DNA of 8,853 nt from Candidatus Cloacimonadota bacterium. GTDB taxonomy: Bacteria > Cloacimonadota > Cloacimonadia > JGIOTU-2. Below are positions 1 to 6,193 of the stretch, piece after piece. The stretch is from positions 1 through 8,853 of the forward strand of contig DRBZ01000046.1 of the NCBI GenBank assembly GCA_011043895.1. Reading direction: 5' to 3'. Within the stretch, counting starts at the first letter, position 1, and every line of letters begins with the position of its first letter. Position numbers and translations under genes: made by a program. The notes beneath the pieces were generated by a model. The model saw only the letters and a list, made by a program, of their open reading frames with translations. It was not told the origin of the DNA and did not search any database.

Positions 1-285
1 CAAATCTTCGGGCTCAATTTCTTCCTTATTAATGCGGAAGCGCTCTTTGTAATCAACAAGATGTGGGGACGTATTGAGCCCAACCGTGAAATCGTGTGAA
101 TGTAAGATAGACTCAATAGCTGCACAGGTTGAGCCCTTGCCGTTCGTTCCGGCAACGTGGATGCCCTGTATTTTCTTTTCGGGATTACCGATTGCATCGA
201 GGAATTGTTTTATCCTCGTCAGTTCGATCTTGCGATCGGTGGCGGTCTTTGCGAATATTTCTTCTAAAAATTCTGAATATTTCAT
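1..285 (-). CDS. folC: Dihydrofolate/folylpolyglutamate synthase, N-terminal 95 residues (partial, runs off the left edge)
   Basis: FolC is a cytosolic ATP-dependent ligase that adds glutamate to dihydropteroate and/or to folates. Translating the minus strand from the ATG at 285 gives an uninterrupted 95-residue frame to the window edge. Residues 43-52 read HVAGTNGKGS, the Mur-ligase/FolC P-loop with the FolC-specific GTNGKGS core. Residues 72-85 contain TSPHL...ERFRIN, matching the next conserved FolC block (SPHL..ERI..N). A family protein is about 420 residues, so roughly three quarters lies outside. The ATG follows the stop of the propeller gene by a single base, and the nearest purine-rich stretch (TTGAGATAAG) is weak, so translation is probably coupled to the upstream gene. 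The family call is sure. Whether the enzyme is bifunctional cannot be told from this part. Confidence 0.95.
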   Translation of the reverse strand, partial: MKYSEFLEEIFAKTATDRKIELTRIKQFLDAIGNPEKKIQGIHVAGTNGKGSTCAAIESILHSHDFTVGLNTSPHLVDYKERFRINKEEIEPEDL

Positions 286-286
286 C

Positions 287-1600
287 TTATCTCAATACTA
301 TCATTTTATGAAATGTTGTTTCTACATTTCCGGACACAATTTTGTAAAGATATACACCATTTGGCACTTTTTGATCATTAGTATCTGTGCCGTTCCAGGT
401 TACTTCTTGCATTCCCAAACAGGAGTTTGGGAACGAGGTGAGTTTTTTTATTAGTTGTCCTTTTAAATTATAGATTTCTATCCGATATAGTTTGTTTAAA
501 TTCCCCTGCCATGGCGTATCCGCAAACTGGCGAAAAAAAGAAATTGTTGTAAAGGCTGAGAATGGGTTCGGATAGTTGCATGCAGTTATGTTTTCTTGTG
601 GAGGTGCATCTACGCTGACTCCTGGATATAAAAATCCAGCATCTTGGGGATTAACACCGACGGTAAGAGTAGTAAGTAATTCCTCATCAGCAGAATAAAT
701 ATACACTCTTCCGTTATTGATCCAATCCATGGAATCACCGAGATACATTGTGCCATTCTCATCGAATTGAATAAAACTTCCACCGCTAGCCCATAAGCTT
801 GAGGACGAATGAATGATCGAAAAGTCATGTGAATTGTATGCCATAAAACCAAGCCCAAATCCATCTGCGAGGTACGCAATACCATTTGGGTGAATAGCTA
901 TCTTGGTTGGTGAACCTCCAATATCCACAATACTAACATCATTATAATTTTCTGTATTGATAATGTATATCTTTCCCCATACTGCTGGGCTTCCGTAACC
1001 ATAATTACCGGTACAGACCACATGTAGTCTTCCCATGTTATCAACTGCTGCAAATTGTGGATTATTACCGACAGGAATTATCCCGACAACTTCATCACAA
1101 TCAATATCAATGACCGACACAGAACCAGCAGGTGAACCGAAAGAAGAATTCATCACATAACAATAATCATCATGGATTACCATTCCCTCAGGTGAGGAAC
1201 CAACTGGTATTGTTCCGATCATTTCTTGGGTTTCAAGATCAATACTATATACAGTGTTTGTAAATAGCCCAGTGACATATGCTTTGTGCTGGTCCGGATG
1301 CAGCACCATCCAGTAGGGATTTGAACCATTTGGGCAGGAAATATAGCCCACGGTTGAGATATTCTCGAGATCGATTATCTGGATATTATGCACTCCAGAA
1401 TTTACCACATATCCGATGGAATCCCGAATAACGATTTGATTTGCATATTGTCCGAGTTGAAGGATATGATTCTCAAGCGATGATGAGCTTGTATCATAAC
1501 AGGAAAGAGTTTCATCATTACTGTTTACAATAAATACTTCATAGGCATTGAGCGGGATTATTAAAAGTATAAAAAGTAATAAAGTGAGATTTCTTTTCAT
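287..1600 (-). CDS. Secreted YVTN/YncE-type beta-propeller with FlgD/Por-type C-terminal sorting domain; candidate BtuG-like cobalamin-binding surface protein
   Basis: This is a 437-residue exported protein. Residues 1-19 form a signal peptide (hydrophobic LLLFILLIIPLNA, likely cleavage LNA|YE, no lipobox cysteine). Residues 20-330 are propeller-like, with recurring blade motifs such as YVTGLFTNTVYSID (108-121), 'IPVGSSPEGMVI', 'IPVGNNPQFAAV' and 'IGGSPTKIAIHPNG'. Residues 340-437 form a Por/FlgD-type tail: NYPNPF (342-347), YRIEIYNLKGQLI, WNGTDTNDQ, NGVYLYKI, and a basic end MIVLR. A GAAGGA SD sits 4 nt before the ATG. The gene starts 9 nt after the BtuB-like receptor. In Bacteroides, BtuG is a surface propeller encoded beside BtuB that binds B12 very tightly (established). 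The shared fold and position suggest the same job here, but BtuG is a lipoprotein and this one instead carries a sorting tail. B12 binding is inferred; the propeller plus sorting domain is well supported. Confidence 0.85.
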   Translation of the reverse strand: MKRNLTLLLFILLIIPLNAYEVFIVNSNDETLSCYDTSSSSLENHILQLGQYANQIVIRDSIGYVVNSGVHNIQIIDLENISTVGYISCPNGSNPYWMVLHPDQHKAYVTGLFTNTVYSIDLETQEMIGTIPVGSSPEGMVIHDDYCYVMNSSFGSPAGSVSVIDIDCDEVVGIIPVGNNPQFAAVDNMGRLHVVCTGNYGYGSPAVWGKIYIINTENYNDVSIVDIGGSPTKIAIHPNGIAYLADGFGLGFMAYNSHDFSIIHSSSSLWASGGSFIQFDENGTMYLGDSMDWINNGRVYIYSADEELLTTLTVGVNPQDAGFLYPGVSVDAPPQENITACNYPNPFSAFTTISFFRQFADTPWQGNLNKLYRIEIYNLKGQLIKKLTSFPNSCLGMQEVTWNGTDTNDQKVPNGVYLYKIVSGNVETTFHKMIVLR

Positions 1601-1612
1601 AGTATCCTTCTA
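1601..1612 (-). promoter_or_regulatory. Ribosome binding site of the propeller gene
   Basis: On the minus strand the receptor stop TAG (1612-1610) is followed immediately by a good SD. GAAGGA spans 1610-1605, with its G in the stop codon, and lies 4 nt before the ATG at 1600. This fixes the start of the propeller gene and implies co-transcription with, and possibly re-initiation after, the receptor. Confidence 0.7.
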
Positions 1613-3745
1613 TTGGAGTATTAATTTAAGTGAGCACTGAAAGTTACGTCCAGGAGCTGGAATATTTCGTGATGTTTCGTATGATTCATCGAAGATATTT
1701 TTCACTCCAACAAACGCATTCAGTCTTAGGTTGTCGGATAGTTTTGATGAATAGGAAATTCCGACATCGCAGGTTGTGTAGCCATTTACTACAACAGTGT
1801 TGCTGAAATTATCATATTGCTTTCCGATAGTATTCAGTGAAAATGAACATTCCAATGGAAAAGGCGATACTGTCACCTCAGTTCCAAATTTATGCAATGG
1901 CTTGTGAGGAAGATACTTATTGTGATGGTCACTACTGCCTGTCTTATTGATTGGAACTATTTTTGAGCCACTTAAAGATAAAGAAACTATTTCAAATGGT
2001 TCCCACGTGGCTGTTCCAGAAAATCCATAGAGTTCTGCATCGGTTAGATTCTCCGGCTTCCAAACACCCATAGCGCTTCTATACCAGTAGATAAGATCTT
2101 CAATACGATTGTAGGAAGCAGAAGCTTTCATAGAAAAATATTTTGATGTCCATTCAACACTTGTTTTTCCTCCCAATGATTGCTCGGGTTTGAGATTCGG
2201 GTTGCCCTGAACCCGGGAATCACCTTTCCAGAAAAGTGAGGTAAACTCAGGCATAGTATAAGAGTTCCCTCCCGAGATAGATAGCTGGAATTTGTCAGGA
2301 CCACGAGGAACTTCGATCGTCAAATGAGATGAGAGAAAAGCATCATCGTTCATTAATTTATCAATCCTTAGAGATGGGATGATGGAGATACTGCTTTTAA
2401 AGAGCGAAAAAGGTATCAAGCTTTCGTATGATGCAAAAACATTATTACGTATTTTCAAGTCAATTGATTGAGTTGGAACAAGATGATCGTAATAGGTATA
2501 GTTCTCGTGCCTGAATCCAACTTTTGCTCTGGATGAACATGAACCAATTATATGGTCAAATTGCCAGAGCGCATCAAAAATTCTGGATCTATTTTCTGAA
2601 TCATAAGTGTAGAATGGATTTTCGATCTTATTTCTATAGCGGCTCTCTGCTTGTTGAAAAGAAAGCATGACGTCATGAGAATATTCATTGACCTGTATCC
2701 TAACTTGTTCTTTCAGATCGAGCTTAAGTGCATGAGCTCGTGCGTGACTGAACCACATATAGTCAGTTGTTTGCCCAGGAATTCCCTTTTCGGCTTTATA
2801 TAGAAGGAAAGAGAGAGTCGAGGAGAGATCTTTGCTTAGTTCAAAAGTGCTTTTTGATGAAATAGAACCTTCTGTGATATCATTATTAGTTCTTCTTATA
2901 TCTTTTTCTTCCAGTGGATTGCAGTAAATAAAGTCATTAGTTGCCTTATGCCCGAAAATATTAATAAGGTTTTTAATCTTTCCTGTAGTGAGGTTTGTTT
3001 GAAGATTAGCTGAGTAGTTATTCCAGCTACCGGTTGTAATAAGAATATCCTGAGAAAAATCATGGATTGGTTTTTTAGTGACAAAATTAATCACGCCACC
3101 CATTGCAGCATCTCCTGCTGCCGAAGAAGCATTTCCTGTAATTACTTCTATATGATCAATCTGTTCAATAGGAATTGCATGAAATGAGTTCATTGAAGGA
3201 TTGTTCAGCTTCAATCCGTCGAGCATAAGCGTTACATGACGAGATTCATGTCCATGTAATTGAATAGATTGTTCACCCATTGCATTTTCTTTTACTATAA
3301 TATCTGGATGGCGTACAATGAGTTCGGCTATTTCCAGATTATTTGCATTCTCGGGCAGCATAACCGAAATATTCGATTGTGCTAAGGTAAGAACGTTATC
3401 TTGTGTACTTTTGATTGTAATTCCAGGGATTATGATAGGTTCGGATTCAAGTGGTATAACTGCATATCGAACACCCGCTTCAAAAACAAAATGCTTATCT
3501 TTATATCCTATGCTTGAGATGTGTATCTCAAAAGGTTCATTGTCCTGCTCTATGTCAATAGAGAAATTGCCCTTTTCATCAGCGAGAATTATTTCTTCTG
3601 TTTTTATAATTTCAATACGTGCATGAGCAATGGCTACATCAGTTTCTGCGGAGAGAATCTGCCCACTGATCTTCGTTCTGAAAGTACAATACACCAGTGA
3701 AGGGATAATTAAGAAAAGAGCCAGGAAAAAAAGTTTACTTTTCAT
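1610..3745 (-). CDS. TonB-dependent outer-membrane receptor, BtuB-like, with N-terminal carboxypeptidase-regulatory-like domain
   Basis: Predicted outer-membrane active transporter, 711 residues from the ATG at 3745. That start gives a clean signal peptide (residues 1-20, MKSKLFFLALFLIIPSLVYC). The frame stays open up to an ATG at 3775, but this would put a charged, non-signal stretch in front. Residues 24-105 form a CarboxypepD_reg-like beta-sandwich (ISGQILSA...IAHARIEI, GNFSIDI). About 130-226 is the plug: LMLDGLKLNNPSM, IPIEQIDHIEVITGNAS, MGGVINFVTKKP. The rest is a long beta-barrel that ends VGVKNIFDESYETSRNIPAPGRNF, a common TonB-receptor C-terminus. The last residue is Gln rather than the usual aromatic. 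The start overlaps the end of btuD by 11 nt (ATGAAAAGTAA). The substrate is inferred to be cobalamin from the adjacent BtuD, the BtuG-like protein and the riboswitch-led btuFC. Haem or a siderophore cannot be excluded from the barrel sequence alone. Confidence 0.88.
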   Translation of the reverse strand: MKSKLFFLALFLIIPSLVYCTFRTKISGQILSAETDVAIAHARIEIIKTEEIILADEKGNFSIDIEQDNEPFEIHISSIGYKDKHFVFEAGVRYAVIPLESEPIIIPGITIKSTQDNVLTLAQSNISVMLPENANNLEIAELIVRHPDIIVKENAMGEQSIQLHGHESRHVTLMLDGLKLNNPSMNSFHAIPIEQIDHIEVITGNASSAAGDAAMGGVINFVTKKPIHDFSQDILITTGSWNNYSANLQTNLTTGKIKNLINIFGHKATNDFIYCNPLEEKDIRRTNNDITEGSISSKSTFELSKDLSSTLSFLLYKAEKGIPGQTTDYMWFSHARAHALKLDLKEQVRIQVNEYSHDVMLSFQQAESRYRNKIENPFYTYDSENRSRIFDALWQFDHIIGSCSSRAKVGFRHENYTYYDHLVPTQSIDLKIRNNVFASYESLIPFSLFKSSISIIPSLRIDKLMNDDAFLSSHLTIEVPRGPDKFQLSISGGNSYTMPEFTSLFWKGDSRVQGNPNLKPEQSLGGKTSVEWTSKYFSMKASASYNRIEDLIYWYRSAMGVWKPENLTDAELYGFSGTATWEPFEIVSLSLSGSKIVPINKTGSSDHHNKYLPHKPLHKFGTEVTVSPFPLECSFSLNTIGKQYDNFSNTVVVNGYTTCDVGISYSSKLSDNLRLNAFVGVKNIFDESYETSRNIPAPGRNFQCSLKLILQ

Positions 3746-4544
3746 CTTTCTCTGGTGAATAATTATAAAGCACATTGGGTTTGCCGGTAAAAGGATTCTT
3801 TACCACTTCGATTGGTACGCTAAAAATGTTCTTCATTGCTTGTTGTGTGAGTGCTTGATCTGTTGAATCAAAATTCACCAGTTCGCCATTGTTAAGGATG
3901 ATGATCTTGTCACAGAATTCCGCTGCAAGATTGATATTGTGGGAGACAGCGATAATTGTCTTATGTTCTTCTTGGTTAAGCTTCTTAAGCAGTTGGAATA
4001 TTTCTATCTGGTGATGTATGTCCAGATGAGATGCAGGTTCGTCAAAGAGAAGAATCGGTGTGTTTTGATTCAACGCACGGGCGATCATGACCATCTGGAA
4101 TTCACCTCCGCTGAGTTCACTAAGATGACGATCTGCAATGTGCTCAATATTCAGCTTTTCGAGAAGTTTATCGGTTTCACGTTCTTGCTGTGAAGTATAA
4201 TTTTCCCAGAATTCAAGATAGGGAAATTTACCCATAAGTACCATATCACGGACGGTGAAATCAAATTCAAATTGTGGTTGCTGAACCACGACAGCGATCA
4301 TCCTTGCTCTTTCTTTTGGTTCAATATCTTGCAAGGCTTTGGCTGAAATGAATATCTTACCTGAATAGTTTTGCAGATAACCGGTGATGCATTTCAGGAG
4401 AGTGGATTTTCCAGCTCCATTTGGTCCGATTAATCCGACAAAATCATTGTTGGTTACTTCAATATTGATATTTTTTAAAACCGGTTTTTTATCAAAAAAA
4501 TAATTTAATTCCAAAATTTCCAAGATTTTTATTGACGATATCAT
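3735..4544 (-). CDS. btuD: ABC transporter ATPase of the FecCD/BtuCD type (cobalamin import)
   Basis: Cytoplasmic ATPase that powers the BtuC permease; 269 residues from the ATG at 4544. Visible motifs are Walker A GPNGAGKS (40-47), Q-loop VVVQQP (Gln89), signature LSGGE (144-148), Walker B ILLFDEP (164-170), D-loop ASHLD and H-loop His202 (VSHN). The call also fits 'LMGKFPYLEFW' (103-113), the YP/FPY block usual in iron-siderophore and B12 ATPases. An in-frame TTG at 4550 would add two residues. The ATG was preferred although its SD is poor (AGATTGAGT). The stop overlaps the receptor start by 11 nt. A vitamin B12 role rather than iron-siderophore is inferred from the locus: the only permease and binding protein here are the riboswitch-led BtuC and BtuF, 2.3 kb away across an opposing operon. 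Confidence 0.88.
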   Translation of the reverse strand: MISSIKILEILELNYFFDKKPVLKNINIEVTNNDFVGLIGPNGAGKSTLLKCITGYLQNYSGKIFISAKALQDIEPKERARMIAVVVQQPQFEFDFTVRDMVLMGKFPYLEFWENYTSQQERETDKLLEKLNIEHIADRHLSELSGGEFQMVMIARALNQNTPILLFDEPASHLDIHHQIEIFQLLKKLNQEEHKTIIAVSHNINLAAEFCDKIIILNNGELVNFDSTDQALTQQAMKNIFSVPIEVVKNPFTGKPNVLYNYSPEKDEK

Positions 4545-4560
4545 ACTCAATCTGTATGTT
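4532..4560 (+). promoter_or_regulatory. Candidate sigma-70-type promoter for the Rrf2-NifS-NifU operon
   Basis: TTGACG (4532-4537) and TATGTT (4555-4560) are separated by 17 bp and would start transcription near 4567, about 20 nt before the Rrf2 ATG. The -35 element lies inside the first codons of the divergent btuD, so the two transcription units share very little regulatory DNA. This is consensus matching by eye; no start-site data are available. Confidence 0.45.
4542..4558. promoter_or_regulatory. Inverted repeat CATAC-N7-GTATG, candidate Rrf2 operator
   Basis: CATAC (4542-4546) and GTATG (4554-4558) form a perfect 5-bp dyad with a 7-bp spacer, with further matching bases outside it (4540/4560 and 4538/4562). 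It lies between the -35 and -10 of the candidate plus-strand promoter, and its left arm covers the btuD ATG. Position and symmetry fit autorepression by the adjacent Rrf2-family regulator, but no known Rrf2 consensus is matched in full. It is only a candidate. Confidence 0.35.
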
Positions 4561-4587
4561 TTAAGTATTAAACTTTAAGGAGTTTCT

Positions 4588-4995
4588 ATGAAAATATCGA
4601 TTGACACAGACTACAGCTTGCGTGCTCTTCAGGAGCTTGCAAAACAAGATCGATCTGTTCCATATTCTGTTTTCAAAATTGCACAGAAGAGGAATATTCC
4701 CAATAAATATCTTGAGAAATTGTTCCGCAGACTCAAGCAAGCCGGCATTGTAAATGCTATCAAAGGAAGAAAAGGTGGTTATAAGATGGCTCGCGAGCCG
4801 GAAAAAATAACTGTAAAGGACATCATAGCTGCGGTGGATGGACGCACTCATATTCACAATTGTGAAGAGCGCAAGAACCAAAAACTTTGCGAATTTATCG
4901 ACCAATGTACCTTTCAGGATTTCTGGAATGATTTCAATACTCATATTGATAATTTCCTTGATACCTATACGCTTGCTGACTTTTTGAAAAAATAA
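4588..4995 (+). CDS. Rrf2/IscR-family transcriptional regulator with three cysteines
   Basis: 135-residue DNA-binding regulator. Residues 1-66 are the Rrf2 winged helix-turn-helix: YSLRALQELAKQ, then 'IPNKYLEKLFRRLKQAGIV', then the wing KGRKGGY at 60-66. Residues 74-84 (ITVKDIIAAVDG) match the family's dimerisation-helix entry. Cysteines at 92, 101 and 107 give C-X8-C-X5-C. IscR uses C-X5-C-X5-C to bind a [2Fe-2S] cluster, so the cluster site appears kept with a longer first spacing. A strong AAGGAG SD (within TTTAAGGAGTTTCT) precedes the ATG. It is the first gene of an operon with the desulfurase and scaffold, the usual place for a regulator that senses Fe-S status and represses its own operon. 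Whether it also controls the divergent btuD is open. Confidence 0.92.
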   Translation: MKISIDTDYSLRALQELAKQDRSVPYSVFKIAQKRNIPNKYLEKLFRRLKQAGIVNAIKGRKGGYKMAREPEKITVKDIIAAVDGRTHIHNCEERKNQKLCEFIDQCTFQDFWNDFNTHIDNFLDTYTLADFLKK

Positions 4996-5009
4996 CGAAA
5001 CGGTGTAGA

Positions 5010-6191
5010 ATGAGCGAAAAAGAAGTCTATCTTGATAGCTGCAAAACCACGAAACTTGCTCCCGAAGTACTTGATGCGATGATGCCATTCCTCAAGAATA
5101 AATATTGGTATCCAGGTTCATTTACAAGTATTGGTACAGAGATTGCAGAAGTGATAGAACAGGCACAACAGACCGTGGCGAAAACCCTGAACACAGAACC
5201 AGAAGAGATCACATTTACCTCAGGTGGTACCGATGCTAATAACATTGCCATACAAGGTATTATGCAGGCGAATAAAGAACGGGGCAAACATTTCATCTGT
5301 TCAACTGTTTCACATCCTTCTGTTCTTGCCGTGTTCCAGGGTTTAGAGAAACTCGGCTTTGAAGGAACATACATCTCTGCGAATAAAGATGGATATCTTG
5401 ATCTCGATGAGTTAAGAGACGCAATTCGTCCGGATACTGTACTGGCAGCATTTACACATGTAAATCACATACTTGGTGCTGTTCAGGATGCAAAAGCTAT
5501 CAGAAAAATACTTGATGAAGCGGATCAGAAAATCTATTTATTCATGGATTCATGTGAAGCATATACAAAGGTGCCGATCGATGTACAGGATATGGGTATT
5601 GACGCAATTTCTATCTCTGCGCATAAGTTCAATGGTCCGAAAGGCAACGGCATACTCTATACAAAAAAAGGGACTAAGATTAGGCAGACACAATTTGGCA
5701 TCACCCGTGTTTTTAAACTAAAACCCGGCGCAATAAACATTCCTGGAATTGTAGGAAGTGCCAAGGCGGTAGAACTTGCATTCAAAGATTTTGATAAGAC
5801 AATCGCGTATTATCGGGAGTTGCAAAAATTACTATACAATCAGCTCCTATCACGCATACCTGACTCTATACTTAATGGACCTCCATTAGGTGAGCGAAGT
5901 CCCGCACATTTAAATGTGACATTTCGCTATATCGAGGGTGAAGCGATCATGATGATGCTTGATTTTGAGAACATCCATGTCGATACAGGATCCGCCTGTT
6001 CCTCTGAAAATCTAAAGCCGAATTATATTATGATGAATACCGGACGTACTCACGAAGAATCACACGGATCAGTACGATTTACCTTTGACAGATTTGTCAC
6101 CAGGGAAGGAATCTTGCGAACAGTTGATGTGCTGGAAAGAACGGTTGCCGAGTTACGAAGAAGAAGCCCACTTGGTAAAAAGGAGTCGTAA
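5010..6191 (+). CDS. NifS/IscS-family cysteine desulfurase, divergent at cofactor-pocket positions
   Basis: 393-residue PLP enzyme expected to take sulfur from L-cysteine for Fe-S cluster assembly. Conserved features are FTSGGTDANN (69-78), His102 (SHPSVL), Asp180, Lys206 in SAHKFNGPKGNG (the PLP Schiff-base lysine) and the mobile-loop cysteine Cys330 in TGSACSS. Several usual signatures are changed. 'YLDxxATT' reads YLDSCKTT (7-14). 'VNNEIG' reads VNHILG (151-156). The PLP-pocket 'DaxQs' reads DSCEA, giving Glu183 for Gln. The GGxxE...R.GT.N block is replaced by QFGITRVFKLKPGAIN (228-243). The protein ends soon after LRRRSPL, lacking about 20 residues present at the IscS C-terminus, where IscU docks. 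It starts 14 nt after the Rrf2 stop, and its stop shares one base with the NifU-like ATG. A desulfurase is the best call; reduced or altered activity is possible. Confidence 0.88.
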   Translation: MSEKEVYLDSCKTTKLAPEVLDAMMPFLKNKYWYPGSFTSIGTEIAEVIEQAQQTVAKTLNTEPEEITFTSGGTDANNIAIQGIMQANKERGKHFICSTVSHPSVLAVFQGLEKLGFEGTYISANKDGYLDLDELRDAIRPDTVLAAFTHVNHILGAVQDAKAIRKILDEADQKIYLFMDSCEAYTKVPIDVQDMGIDAISISAHKFNGPKGNGILYTKKGTKIRQTQFGITRVFKLKPGAINIPGIVGSAKAVELAFKDFDKTIAYYRELQKLLYNQLLSRIPDSILNGPPLGERSPAHLNVTFRYIEGEAIMMMLDFENIHVDTGSACSSENLKPNYIMMNTGRTHEESHGSVRFTFDRFVTREGILRTVDVLERTVAELRRRSPLGKKES

Positions 6192-6193
6192 TG
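6180..6193 (+). promoter_or_regulatory. Ribosome binding site and TAATG stop-start of the NifU-like gene
   Basis: An AAGGAG SD (6180-6185) lies 5 nt before the ATG at 6191, whose A is also the last base of the desulfurase TAA. This settles the start and implies coupled translation of enzyme and scaffold. Confidence 0.75.

Noticed and set aside
74..454. A plus-strand open frame of 126 codons across folC and the end of the propeller gene.
   Set aside because: Antisense to FolC P-loop coding sequence; the translation has no family features.
3746..3775. An upstream in-frame ATG (3775) for the receptor.
   Set aside because: It would place ten residues before a clean signal peptide, lengthen the overlap with btuD and lacks an SD; ATG 3745 is better.
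4561..5088. A 175-codon open frame on the minus strand opposite the Rrf2 gene and the start of the desulfurase.
   Set aside because: It is antisense to two genes with clear domain motifs, has no recognisable domain and no ribosome binding site, and would fill the control region of btuD.
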